Shown in pieces: positions 1 through 12,118 of a DNA stretch of 64,000 nt (position 1 is its first letter; each line of letters opens with the position of its first letter). The notes under the pieces are model-generated. The model did no database searches and was not told the DNA's origin. It worked only from the letters and a program-made list of their open reading frames with translations. Position numbers and translations under genes: made by a program. Origin of the DNA: Costus lasius (taxonomy: Eukaryota > Streptophyta > Magnoliopsida > Zingiberales > Costaceae). Location of the stretch: assembly GCA_027563935.2 (NCBI GenBank), contig CM050447.1:10632501-10696500 (forward strand). The letters are read 5' to 3'.

Positions 1-351
1 GACTATGGGTAGTAGCGGGCCAAAAGGGATAAGGATGGGCTGTGTGGGCTTGAGCGTGGAAGAATAACCATTTCATTAAGCTGATAATTGACCGTATAAC
101 CGAGGCTGCGTCCCAAATAAATAAGTGAAGGACATCTACAATGCCCCAACCCAGTGAGCCCAACCGACAAATTGACGGCGGTGATGGGCCCACCTCCAAG
201 ACCAAAATCTCCAGTCATACGTGCCCACTCGCCGCGTCACCTCCCGACTATTCACTGTATAATCTTTTTATTTATTTTTCTTTTCCAGAGCGACGTTTCT
301 GAGAAAAATTATCCTCGGGGCAGCAAAATTAAGTAGCATTGTTAATTTTTA
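1..351. other. Left-edge intergenic DNA
   Basis: No convincing gene. The stretch holds several GGGCC/TGGGC-type motifs (for example the GATGGGCCCACC run near 182-193), which in plants often sit in promoters of growth-related genes. It could be promoter DNA of a gene lying left of the window, but nothing here proves that. Confidence 0.3.
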
Positions 352-615
352 TATTAAAAAGATTTTTTTTAGAAATAATGTATACAATCTAAACTATTTA
401 ATGGTATTAATATTGGGATATTTTAGATCATGTATACTCGTTAAATATTCTAAATAAAATTATATAATAAATAATATTTTTATTTTTTATATAATTTTAT
501 TTAGGATATTTAACGAGTATATATGATCTAAAATATCTTAATATTAATATTATTAAATAGCTTAAGTTGTATATATCATTTCTAAAAAAAAATTTTAAAA
601 AAAATCTTTTTAATA
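352..615. mobile_element. Foldback MITE (long-arm hairpin)
   Basis: About 264 bp that folds back on itself almost end to end. The left arm starts TATTAAAAAGATTTTTTTT and the right arm ends AAAAAATCTTTTTAATA. The arms stay complementary through a shared block that reads TTTAGATCAT on one side and its complement on the other, down to an AT-rich turn near 475-485. There is no coding capacity. One 14-base A/T-rich insertion near the right outer end and scattered changes separate the arms. No clear target-site duplication could be set because both flanks are AT-rich. Confidence 0.75.
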
Positions 616-2167
616 GGAAAAAATTTTCTCGGTTTCTGACACCAAAAATCGTACGAGCCTCGGCCTCCGTCGCCGTTGCCATTTCGGGCAACAAGACCCG
701 TGATGCTAACGTGAGCCTGTACTCGATGGACTCGATAGCTCAGGGTGCGCAGATGATGATGGTGCGGGCCCCAAGGCTCCGGTACTGCCTGGTGTAGACG
801 TGTGTCTAAACCTAATAATCTGGAAATTTCTAATTGGGCCGATGGGCTCTTGGGCCGCAGGCCATGCGAGGAGAGCCGGTGGAGCGACAGGTGTGGGCGA
901 TGGAAAGGGCTCACAAAAGGTAAATGAGTGCATTAATGATGGACTTGCCTACCGCTCTCTATTTTTCACCTAATCAATCACCCTTTCCCCGTGCACTTTC
1001 TGCGGAGAAAGAAAGATGAGAGAAAACAAACAAAAGTGAAAAGAAATCATCTCCCGGAGCGTTTTATAGTAGAAATCAGCAGCTGCATGGCTCCATTCAA
1101 AAGAGGAAGAGGAAACTGCAGTCGAGTGCAGGAGTTGGCAGCCTCGAGTTCCGGTCCCTTCAATCCGGCCCTCGCGGCTTGCGTATTTGTTTGGACTACT
1201 CGGCCGCGACTGCTCGCCGTGGCGCCCGCCGGGTGGCGGGGCACATTCTTTTAATGAAGCCTGGGCCGTCCGATCGAGCTAGAACAGTTTTCAGCCGTCG
1301 GATCGACGAGTCCTCGTGTTTTGACTTGTCAAATTCAAGCCACAGCGCTCGTGCGCGCAGCTTTGACCGCACGTCAAATCGCGACTCCATGACGCGATCG
1401 AACTTTCCTTTCTTGCAATTAAATACATTATTAATAGGGCAATTTAAAACTCGACCCTTGGTCAGGTTTAATTGCGATCGTGTCCGCAAACTAATGAGTC
1501 TCTATACATTTTCATTCTCTTCTCTCAAATTTTCAAATAAACCCATGTAATATGAGAATTTTGCTAACCTTTCTTGTGAGAAATTTGAACTCCACGGTAG
1601 GTCAGTTATGTAGTGCATTATACCCTAAAGATATTAGTAGTGGGACTAGAATGCGAGATCACCTATTGTTCATTTCAGAGTATTTGATCTTAATCCTACT
1701 TTGTATCAGTTAATGAAAGGCATATTAAATATATATTTGTGTATTGAATAAGTTATGATCTTCAATTTAACATAGGAAAAGTTAATTTATGAATAAATTT
1801 ATATTTTTTATAAAAAATTCAAAAAAAATACTTATGAGCAATTGAACATAGAATTTATTTATTTTATTAGTTGTGATTCATGTGGACACTATATATCTAT
1901 GATAAGTAGAATTACCGTCTCTACAACTGAGTTACACTCAAACAAGTTAAACATTTATTAAAAGGTTTATAATTTAAAATATTAAGTTTTTATATTATAT
2001 TATATTGACTCAAATTATACGGCGTGATTTTATAAATATTCAGTAGTTTTCGATAAAAAAGTAAAAATTGGGTCACTTGTACGGTCTGCACAATAAAGAA
2101 CACCAGTGAACAATTTAATCATAATAAATATGTGATTTAGTACAATAATAAATTGGCCGTGCAGCGC
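616..2167. other. Intergenic DNA upstream of the DUF4408 gene
   Basis: Short open frames on both strands, none with a recognisable domain. A GC-rich patch at about 1050-1420 stands out from the AT-rich surroundings but shows no start-to-stop product that resembles a protein family. 1550-2150 is strongly AT-rich. Confidence 0.35.
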
Positions 2168-2175
2168 TATAAAAA
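2168..2175 (+). promoter_or_regulatory. TATA box of the DUF4408 gene
   Basis: TATAAAAA lies 152 bp upstream of the chosen ATG at 2320, at the step from AT-rich upstream DNA to a CT-rich leader (2200-2290). Spacing fits a short unspliced leader. This is inferred from motif and position only. Confidence 0.6.
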
Positions 2176-2319
2176 CCACATCGACCTCCGCCACCTGAAG
2201 AGCTCACTCTCACACTCTGTGCTCTGCTTCACTTGCCTCTTCGCACTTTCTCCGTCCGCCTCTTCTTTCAGGCCCCTTTCCTCGAGATTAATTCTGGGCC
2301 GTCCGATCCAGAACGGGAA

Positions 2320-3045
2320 ATGGACGCGATCGAGGCGGAAAAGGCGACGGCGATCCGGCGGTACCGCCGCCTCCAACACCTCGGAACGTTGCTCCGCTGC
2401 CTCGAGGCCGTCGCCGTCCTCCTCCTACTATCCTGGTCCTCCATCCGCCTCCCGGCTGCCGCCCGCATCTCGGCCGACTTCCTCCGCCGCCTCGCCGCTG
2501 TCCTCCTCAGCCCCCGATTCGTCTTCCTCCTTGGAAACGCCATCGTCCTGCTCCTCTTCGCCAAATCTGGCCAACTATCTTCCACCCCCTCGCCCGCGTC
2601 GACTGCCCCGGCCTCCTCCGTCGCCGCTGCGGCCGGAGATATCTACGAAGAGTTCCTCGAGAGCCGCGGCGCCCGGATGCCCTGCTCCTCCCTCGCCCCG
2701 CCTCCGCACGAGGGGGTGGTTTACGAGGACAAGGAAGTGTGCGTCGAGACGCGAGTGTACCGGAGGAGCCGATCGGAAAGAATCGAGCGCCGGCCGGCGG
2801 TCCGGCCCGAGCTCCGTCGGGCGGAGACGGATTTGGCGGGACGAAAAGGGGGCAAGTTTTCGCCGGCCGAGAAGGAGGCCGAGGAGGGGAGGCTGACGGA
2901 ATCGGTGGATGCGGAGGAATTTCGACGAGCGGTGGAGGCCTTCATTGCCAAACAAGCAAAGTTCCACCGCGAAGAGTGCATCGCCACCTTCACCCCGGCC
3001 ATAGTCTGTTCCGCAGGATTCACAGAACAGGGTGATATTCACTGA
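2320..3045 (+). CDS. DUF4408 domain membrane protein, single exon
   Basis: Predicted 241 aa, intronless and very GC-rich. The ATG at 2320 is the first ATG in the frame; the frame stays open upstream to a TTG but lacks an earlier ATG. Residues about 25-50 and 65-88 form two hydrophobic segments (LLRCLEAVAVLLLLSW and FVFLLGNAIVLLLF), the usual N-terminal layout of plant DUF4408 proteins. A charged, Arg/Glu-rich middle follows. Near the C-terminus the stretch EEFRRAVEAFIAKQAKFHREE-like (about residues 205-224) resembles the short DUF761 motif that many DUF4408 proteins carry. The family has no established biochemical role and members are thought to be membrane-bound. It has its own TATA box and no operon-like partner. 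Family assignment is from recognised layout, not from a search. Confidence 0.75.
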   Translation: MDAIEAEKATAIRRYRRLQHLGTLLRCLEAVAVLLLLSWSSIRLPAAARISADFLRRLAAVLLSPRFVFLLGNAIVLLLFAKSGQLSSTPSPASTAPASSVAAAAGDIYEEFLESRGARMPCSSLAPPPHEGVVYEDKEVCVETRVYRRSRSERIERRPAVRPELRRAETDLAGRKGGKFSPAEKEAEEGRLTESVDAEEFRRAVEAFIAKQAKFHREECIATFTPAIVCSAGFTEQGDIH

Positions 3046-6000
3046 TTTGAAAAAAAAAAGCGTTGTAAAAATTGGTGAGGGATTTGAAAAGTAATCACGC
3101 CGTGCTACAACTTCGCTGGAATTTGTAGATTTTAAAATATTTCATGGAAAAAAACTTTTTTCTTAAAAGATGCATATACTTAGTATCCTGAATTATTGGA
3201 CGGCAAGTGTAGCCGATGAGAAAAAAGAGTTGAATCTGAGTTCACTGGTTTGTTCTTTAAAACATTCTTCCGCTAACCCAACATGTCCATTGAAGTTCAT
3301 TCAAGCTTAGAAGATGGAACATGATCCATTTCCGTCTCTTTAGAAGACATATGCAAAGGGCTAATCGGAAGGTAATTTTTAAGAATACACTGTTGAGTCT
3401 TCCTATGAAGGAACATATCTGATGTTTATTTAATATATATTTTAGGATTTATGTGCAGGGAAGCCCTGTTAATGGCCATCCACATGTCTGCATCCACAAC
3501 TAATGAGGCCAATATTTTTACAGAACCTTAGGAGGTGCTCTGCATCTCCATGTTCCATGCCGGAGACCTCGCTGCTTCATTGCCTGTCAACTACTCAACT
3601 TAGCACTAAATTGCCTGATTCTCCTGCAAGAGATTTCCAAGTTGATTTCCCTCGGCACACTAATTGAGGTAACATGACTTCAAGCAACCCAAATGAAGCA
3701 TTGCATATTTGAATGCTTGTTAGAGTTTTCAGTATCTTAAAGACATGAAGAGAAAAAGGAGCTTCAGGGAATCAAAGCAGTATTGAGTGCTTTAGCTTTG
3801 GCTTGTCTAAAGCAGGTAAAACTACACTTTAAGACCAAGTTCCTATAAGAAAGACAAAAAATAATAATACAGGAATCAGATAAACTATAGTGCAGATTGT
3901 CTAGTGCAACAATAAGTTAATAAAAGATGGGGCACAATGCTGCATTTGACATAAGAGACTAATCATCAAAATAATCATGAAAGCCTCCATTGATTCAATT
4001 GTTGGTTAGGTTATAAAACAGTTGTGCATTGGAAAATAAATCTGGATTGTTGTTTATCTGGAAAGCAAACACTTGCCGGTTCTGTGTTGCTGTCTCCCTG
4101 ACCCCTCTCCTTTTTCTTTTGAGAAGCTCTCTGAGCCATCCTTAATGCACCTTATGCTTGAGATAATTAATCAATAGCTTTTGCAGTGCATGAAGATATA
4201 CAAACATGGGGACGATTTGTCTTGTCCCAGGGCTCCATTAATTTGTCTTCTATCTCCTATCCCGGAATAAAAGACCTCTTTCCATTGAATTCTTTAATTC
4301 TTTTCTACCATATTGAACTGGAGAAAACTGAACAGTGCCTTGAGGCATGAGTTGAGCACCTCACGTGCATCCAATTCTTTGTAGCCAGACATTGTTTTTG
4401 TGTGGCTGAGCAAACTTTTGTCTTTCCAAGAAGTTACTCGAATGAATTTTCTAGTCTGATCTAAATCCAGCTTCTCCCCTGCTGCCTGCTGCTTAATCTC
4501 TTGTTACAATGAGCATAAATGGTTGGATTGAATCGATTGATGCTTAAGTTCCAAAGATTGTCTTGATTAGGAGAAGCAAGGTTTAAAAGCATAGGTGCAC
4601 AAGCAACAATCTTGATCCAAAATACATTTTCATCAAGTTCAAATAATGCATAGTTATGGCTTATACGCACCAAGGAAAATTAGAATTTTTTTCATATTCG
4701 AAGCACATGAGAGCTCTGAACTTTCCTGTTCTAGAAAAATGTTTTGGTTTTAATTGTCATTTAACTCTTTTTTTAATATTCGAGCCTGAGATGTCTTATA
4801 CGTGTGGCCGAAGTTTCACTATGATACTGATATTTCTAAAATTTTACTCCAACCTTGCTCTTTCAACTTACATTAGGTGAATTTATTTATGCCCATTGCA
4901 ACATAATATGTGATTTTGAATGCCTTCAACACCATCACCTTTTGCTTTTAAAATGCACAATTTCAAAGAATTGTAATTGTGAATGCTGAGAGAGGGAGGG
5001 AGGTTAATTGAAGCAAGCAATGCCAAGGAAATAGCAAAGATTAAACGAAATGACTCCACTAGAGCTTGTCCTAGTATTTGGTGCAAGAAGGTACGACTGG
5101 GCAAGATTACCAACATATTTAATACCATAACACAAAAGGAAACAAATAGCAAAGAATCTATGACTCAACTTAGCGAAGCCATTATACCAAAACAAGATTC
5201 CATTGCCAGAAACATGTCTATGTTCTTACCCACCACTTGGTCTGAACAAACACAAGAAAGACAAATTCAAGGCATATATTCTCTTGATAAACAATAGAAA
5301 CATAAAATGTTATGTCTTGCTTCCGTGGAACTTCAACTGATGGCCGCCTCTGCCACTCTCAAATGTGGGCATATCCTCTAGCTAACTCCCTAATTAGACG
5401 CAATGACGATGTTTATCTATTTACATCATGTGGTAATCCAATTCTCCCAAATTTATGCTCACTAACGTTACCCAGAATCATGATTATGCTTGCAGGGAAT
5501 TTTTTTAAAAGATAAAAAAGGGTTGTTTCTTCAGCGCTCACTGACAAAAAATTGGCCATCCCCTGTTGTGTTCAGGACATGATGAAAAAGACATCATACT
5601 TGCAGAGAAGCTGAATCCCTGAATTAAGAAAATCTACGGGGAAAAGATGTTGAACTTGCTAAGTAGTTAGGAACAAATTTGCTCTTCTTCAGCGGATAGT
5701 GACAAAAAACATTGCCACCCCATGATTGCTAAGTTGGAAAGTGATTTAATAACACTCTAGTCACGAGCAACAAGTATTTCCATATTCAATTACAAGTATT
5801 GTGAGAAAATGTGGCCATGTCATGAAAAACATGAGAAAATGGAGATTGAACTGTTACGGATTTAGCACAAACCAGCAATCGTTCAATTATAAAGCATTTG
5901 TCATTTCACATGCCTGATACTGATAACTAGAAGTCGATGCACGGAAAGGGTGAAGAATCAGTAAGCCACTAGAACAATTAAAAGATTTGTCTCAAGAGTT

Positions 6001-6178
6001 GATAAACAGGATTTTCACATGCTTGCAACAAAAAGCACAGAGCAGAAAACAGGCACCGTGGGGTATTTCACACAAAACTTCGAGCTACTGAAACATATAA
6101 CTGTTTGATCGGCATGAGATACTTGCTTTGATATCAAAAAGAGTGCAAATCGATATAATCTAGCATTGGTGAAAAAAG
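3046..6178. other. Intergenic DNA, no gene seen
   Basis: About 3.1 kb of AT-rich DNA between two genes. Open frames are short and unrelated to any family I recognise. It must contain the 3' UTR of the DUF4408 gene at its left end and of the TAF15b-like gene at its right end, but poly(A) positions could not be set. Confidence 0.4.
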
Positions 6179-9100
6179 TTAGTGGCGTTCCCTACCACGT
6201 TCCCTTCCTCTTTCATAATCATAATCTCTGTCCCAGTCTCTTGCTCTTTCCTTCTCACGCTCCCTCTCCCTTTCTCTGCTCCGACTCCTGCGTCTTTCCC
6301 TCTCAGAACCATCTCTTTCCCTGTTCTTGCTGCTCTCTCGCTCAGTGCGGTCTCTGTGTCGGTCTTTGCTTTTCTCCCGGCCATGTCTCTCAGTCACACC
6401 TGGAAGATGCAGTAAAAAAGTTTTATTAACGAGTGCCCGATACACTTGAGAAAAACAACACAATCTCTTCAACATCTTTTTTGACAAAAGATGCGACAAA
6501 AGATGCGATGCATATGAGCACTGGGTACTCCAGCGCATATAAAATTGTATGAAGCGCATAAGAATTAAATAGAAGGAAAGCTAAGAAATTCCGAGTACGT
6601 GGATATATATAAAGGATACAGATGTGCCGTTACAAGAAAATACTTCCAACAGTGAAGGTATGAAGTGACACAAGTGACAGTTAAAAACAATCTTTCAGAG
6701 ATAGCATTAGATTATCCAAAAAATCTGAAGGTATTCAAACTTCCTATAAGAATTAAATGTTCAATATGCTTCAATGAACCATATAAATTACTACAATGAT
6801 TAACTTAACAATATAGCACTACTGTTCAAAGTGGTTGGAACTTGTAAGATCATTTGCCAAACTAGGAGAAACTAAGTCTTTTCAAGCTTTGTATCTGGAA
6901 AAAAAATCTAATACATGTTTGTTCCATTCATGAAGTAATGCAGTTGGGTACTATTCCTGCAATGCACTGTGCTTAGAGTGGTCACACTTAGGCACTCGAT
7001 ATTTGTCCCTAATCTCTGAATGACTATTAGGTCGCAATTGTCTCCATATTACTCGGTAAATAAAATCGAGCTACTTTGGCTGCTATCTTTGACCTTTGAA
7101 TTACTAAGCCTATCAATGTTCAGATTTCAAGACTCAGGATTACAAAATGCTGCTAGTATGGAAGCACAATAGCATACAGTTTGTGCTAAATGGAATGAGC
7201 CCTAAGCTGGAAAGGATAAGCTCAAGTCAACTGAGAATCATCCACATGGCCTTGAGTAATCCCATGGAACTTTATCAAAGAAACACTTGCTGAATTATAT
7301 TCTTTTTATCTCAAACATCCTCCATCAATTTCAAGCCTGGAAACAAACATATCGAAACTTTGTAAAGATGCCATAAAATTTCTTCCTTATAGAGAGTTTC
7401 TCATCATGAAAGCCTTGTGCAAATGAAACTTTTGATTGGTTTGATTGAATCCCTTTTATTTCCTTCTAACCAGAGACAAGAAATAGAAGAATTTAAGGTA
7501 TCAGATTTGTCATGATAAAAATATTATACACGACAAAGAAAAATTTAAAAACATCTCCACATGACCACTTTGTCTTCTTTCCAAAGATGTGACTGGTTTT
7601 TCGGTATAGTACTATAGCATTCACCTAGCAGCTAAAATACTCGAGAGTTAGATGTGAATCTTCAAACATCTACCTTTAATATTTATTTTAGAGAAAAGAG
7701 AATAGATTCTTTGAGAAAATAAAACATCTATGGTCTCCAAGAACAATTTTGAAATTACCAATCTCCTCAACCTCCCATCCTGCACGGCCAGAACCAGGTG
7801 CAATTTGCCCACTTTCAGCTTGTTGTGTTTTTGCACGGAATTTCTTTTTCAGATTTCCAAATTCATCATACATCTCTCCATCATCCTGGACGTTCAACAA
7901 TGACATATTAGATTACAAGATCGCTAATGAAGGTTACAAGGCCGTCTACCTCTTCAGCTTCTCTTCTCCGCCGCTTTGTCTCTTCTATTTCTTCTTCATC
8001 AAATTCTTTGTAACCGCCTGCACGACCTCCCCTGTCAAATAAAAGCAACAGAAAGTGAAATGTTTCAATGGAGTGCGATGGTACTCCTTTAAGCTACAAT
8101 AACATCTACAAAAATGTGAGAAACAGAAAATAAGTGTCATTTAAAGATTGAATAATCCTCAATATCCATAGCAAGGTCGACTAGATTACAGAACAGGTAT
8201 TAAAAATCAAAGAAGGAACAATTCAGTTTACAAGAATATATATGTGATAAAGTAAAACCTAATATTCTGAACAGAAATTAGATATCCATAATGTAAATAA
8301 ACTTCCAGGTTCATTAGTTGTTACCTCACGCCACCCTCATTGTGACCAGGCTTGTTGGTGTTACAAATGTTGCATTTTGTGCGCTTTGCCCAATTGATAT
8401 TGCCGCACCTGAAACATTTAGTTGAATGGTGGCAATGGAGAATATTTACTAAGTGAGCCAAAAGATATTCAAAGAAGAAGAGAGATTAAGAAATGTAAAC
8501 TAACCATAATCCTGGATATGAGTAATTGAGTATGTGTATGTCTACGTGAGTGGAAGAATATGCAGATGGTTGTGTATGCGTGTGTGGCTGTGTGAGCATG
8601 AGAGAGGGAGTTTCTTCTATAAAACAAGCTGCATTTGCCCAATTTTATTTGTTTGGCTAGCAAGACAGTTCGATGGCCTCAAGAAATGAATTGTAAAGTT
8701 TACAGTAGATTTTATCAGCAGGTCCTGACGAACAAAGCAGGAAAATATAAATCACACAAAGCTAATGTGCACGGAATACAGCATATAACAATGAAAGTCA
8801 ATGACAGAATCAAGCACAAGTAATATAAACATTTACAAGCACGAAACTGTTATTTAAGAATGGTAACTTCATTTGCATTTTCGATTAGCCTAACTTTCTC
8901 TGAAAAAGATAGTTAAAGGGCATTGCATGACAACTGATTCATGTTTACTGCATCTTGTTTGAGAATTTTGATAATTAGAGCTGGAAAACACTTGAAAAAT
9001 ATATAATCTAAAATGTAGCATGGAACATTTTGCCATAATATCAGGTAAGTTTCCTTTGTATATAATCGTACATAAGACAGAACAATAGCACCATATGAAC

Positions 9101-10443
9101 AGAGTTTAAAAACCCTTGTTGAAGGAAATAAGTTTTTTGGTGTTCCTTAACCATTTTTTTTTAATAAAATATAGGTTTTCTATCTAGAATAGACTAGGGT
9201 AAAAAACTGATACAACCAATCATTTTGAGCAGCAAGGGAATAGCACCAATAAAAATGATAAATCATCGATGAAAAGTTAAAAATTGAGCAACTAATCTAT
9301 GCAGTATCATTCAGTTGGGAAAATAACTATTCCAAAAGAAAAGCAAACGAGAACTGAGTTGTTTAATCTTTAAATTATGTACAGAATGATGAAAAAAAAT
9401 AAAAAACACAGTATCGTATAAAAATAAGGTATTTTATTCTATGCATTTCGAATAATGAGCAGTCTTAGTATTGTCTAGCAAAAAAACAGATATTGAGCGA
9501 TAAAAAGGCATTTAAAACAGATTTTCAGCAAGAATAATACTTAACATTGGACAAGGCCAATCATTTGGACCAAAGAGCCCAGTAGGACCACCAATAGAAC
9601 GAGCTTGGCCCCCTGCATCAGCACTACCTCGGCCTCTCCCGCGACCACCTCCAGCAGCACCTGCCCCAGCGCCAGCAGGACGAGCTGTCCCACACCGGTT
9701 ACAGACGCCTCGGAATGCAAAGTTCACATTTGAACAACTGCTGCCAAAGCAAGGTAATAGAAGTTGAATTGTCTTGCAACGATCCACAACAGAATAAAAT
9801 CCATGTACAAGAAAGAGTTGCTCACCAATGTCATACCACAGACCTTGTATTTGGGCACATCCAGTCTCCATCTTGCTGCCATGATTTTCCTGATGCACCA
9901 GCAAGGCCTATACTGCTACCTCCACCACCGTTTAAATCATCATTGCCCTCAGCTGCCATGCTAGCATTTTCTTCAAAACCATGTTGTTGAGTTGAATGCT
10001 CACTGGAATTTTTGCTTTTTGACTCTGCTATATATACTTCAATAAGGGCTCCATGAAAATCCTTGTTGTGGAACCATTCAACAGCAGCCAGTGCCGCATG
10101 TGGATCCTCGTAAGTAACTGTTGCGTCTCCCTTTGGTTCGTTGGTAACTTTATCCCTGTAAATCCAAATTTTTGGTCTCCCAGTCCTTTTGTCCTTCTGC
10201 AAAATTCCTAACAGCAATATAAGTGATGGAAAACATGCAGGTGTGCATTTTTTACAGAAAAGAAAACAATCGCTAGAAATATATTAGTGATGGTTCAAAA
10301 AGATACCTGGTTAGACCCCATACCTTTAGCAACCCTATGGTACAAAAAAACTCAGCCAGCATAGTCTCATCCGTTCCAGGAGGCAAATTACGCACATACA
10401 CAGAGCCATTTGGAGGTCCTCCTCTCCCCGAGAAACTTGTCAT
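6179..10443 (-). CDS. TAF15B: TAF15b-like RNA-binding protein (RRM + two RanBP2 zinc fingers)
   Basis: Seven coding exons join into 392 aa: 10443-10324, 10196-9844, 9737-9546, 8408-8325, 8031-7950, 7885-7759, 6399-6179. All junctions are GT-AG and keep frame. An RRM occupies about residues 13-95 (GSVYVRNLPPGTDE, then KGDATVTYEDPHAALAAVEW). Two RanBP2-type C4 zinc fingers follow: DWMCPNTSCSNVNF..CNRC, split by intron 2, and DWPCPMCGNINWAKRTKCNIC, split by intron 3. An RGG/GGR-rich linker lies between them. Then come an acidic EFDEEEIEETKRRRREAEE stretch and a C-terminal tail of RE/RD/RS dipeptides ending ERGRERH. This is the plant FUS/EWS/TAF15 (FET) type; TAF15b is linked to TFIID, RNA granules and the autonomous flowering pathway in Arabidopsis. 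A Cys sits in AEFFCTIG where I expect Gly. The start ATG opens MTSFSGRGG; the 5' UTR probably extends into 10444-11300 with its own intron. A close paralogue (TAF15) is the only real alternative. Confidence 0.88.
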
Positions 10444-11442
10444 TCCTATAAATGATATGAGAACAAAAGAACTCTGTTAACACCCGTGCAGTAGAACCCA
10501 CATATACAGAGATTTAAAAAGGTTAAATAGAAGAAAATCATAATACTAAACTAATCTTCGGATAATCAAGCGTAAATTTTGTAATTGGGTCCAGATATCC
10601 TACACATTTAAGAAAAGGTTCCAACTCGAGTAATCAGTACAGCAAAAGTTTTGATGACAAGTCTTTTTAGCCGATGTCCAAGAATAAAAGAGAGCTCAAA
10701 CTGCAATGGCCTACATCTTCTGGTACCAATTCAAGTTTCTACATCTTCGGAGAATAAACCACACATAGATCTCCACGCCGGCTTCACTTCCAATTTAAAA
10801 TCAGTCCCCCAAAATTTCATCGCAAGTAAAAGATTCCACACGAATGAGTAAAGCAAAAATTACCGACCAATAAGTGTGAGAAGGATGCTTAACGCGCAGC
10901 ACAAAACCCAAAGATGAAATGATTCCCTGAAAGTTACAAGGTTTGCTCTTTGCAACCAATGTAAAACCGAAATCGTTTCTCAATAAGACAAGGAGACAAT
11001 GGAAGGTGAAATCAAATAGCATGCCACCGTTTTCGAGCATTACGAGTCATCTACAACGTGCACAAGATGTCCAATGTAATTAATGGCGCAATAGCTAAAA
11101 AAATCCTAAAATTGATGGACATCTAGAGCAGGCGATGTACACTAGATTGGCGTAAGACCAGAATGGATTAGAATGAACACCTCGAGCGAATTGCACGGAA
11201 GGTATGGAAAGAGAAATTGATGAGCCGTCGACGATTTGTTGATGGCGGCTCTGTGGAAGCTCGGAGACGAGACAAATGGTCGCGAATCCGGGCGTCGCTC
11301 GTCAGCAATTAGGGCACCCGGTAAGGGCAGGGAAGTGACGAACGGAGTGGATCGGTTTAGGCATTAGTCGCAAATCGTTTGTCACCTCGTCCAGCGGTCC
11401 AGGGCGCAGAAAAATATTATAAACAGACCCTTCACTGGCCCG
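10444..11442 (-). other. Probable 5' leader region of the TAF15b-like gene
   Basis: No other gene is visible. The GC-rich patch at about 11215-11390 on the minus strand looks like a leader exon near the transcription start, so a 5' UTR intron of several hundred bases is likely. The exact exon is not fixed by the sequence. Confidence 0.35.
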
Positions 11443-11476
11443 TGGGCCGAGTGCCGTTCATTCAATTGAATGGGCC
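11443..11476. promoter_or_regulatory. Paired site II elements (TGGGCC) between divergent genes
   Basis: TGGGCC at 11443-11448 and again at 11471-11476, 28 bp apart, within the roughly 0.7 kb between the TAF15b-like leader (-) and the peptidase ATG at 12119 (+). Site II motifs bind TCP factors in plants and are common in promoters of housekeeping genes. Their placement just upstream of the presumed TAF15b start favours that gene. The role is inferred. Confidence 0.45.
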
Positions 11477-12118
11477 TCGACACTAATACGTGTTTCTTAG
11501 GAGAAAAAAAAGGAAATGAGAAATTTTTATTTTGTTTCTTTAGCAAGAAAAATTACAAAAAAACACAATATTTTTCTCTCATTTTTTTATTCATCTAAAT
11601 TGGACATGAATTAAGAATATTTTATTATAACCATTATATTATTTATTTTATCGATTATATATATATAGTTGTCATGCTATTTTAGTCTTACATTGAAATG
11701 AGAATAGATATAATATAATACATAAGTCTTAGCGAGTTTATTGTGATTAATTTATACTTTAGCATTTTAGTCCAAAAAAAATTCATATATTTTTCTTTAT
11801 ATTATATTGGTTTCATATAAAAGTAAAAAAAAAAGACTGTTTCACCTTGAATAAAATATCGAGACCTTTCTAAACAAGAATGAAAAATTGGATACATGTT
11901 TATAGGGACCCAAATGATTTTTTTCTTCTGAAAAAGTTAAGAACAAACCTATTTTTTCCCGAAAATTATCCAAAACTTAAGTAATATTGAATATTTATTT
12001 ATCTTCTCATTATGTTGGAATTTGGAAGCAATATTTTACAAATTACACAGTCCATTGTTTTTCTTTATTATATACTCCCACTCGAAGCTCCAATCACACA
12101 GGGCACCGAGAAACGGGG

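Noticed and set aside
1179..1550. Plus-strand frame of 123 codons
   Set aside because: Starts at a non-ATG codon region, no domain, ends in low-complexity leader-like sequence; taken as chance.
2233..2319. N-terminal extension of the DUF4408 protein
   Set aside because: The upstream codon is TTG, not ATG; the extension has no counterpart in the family.
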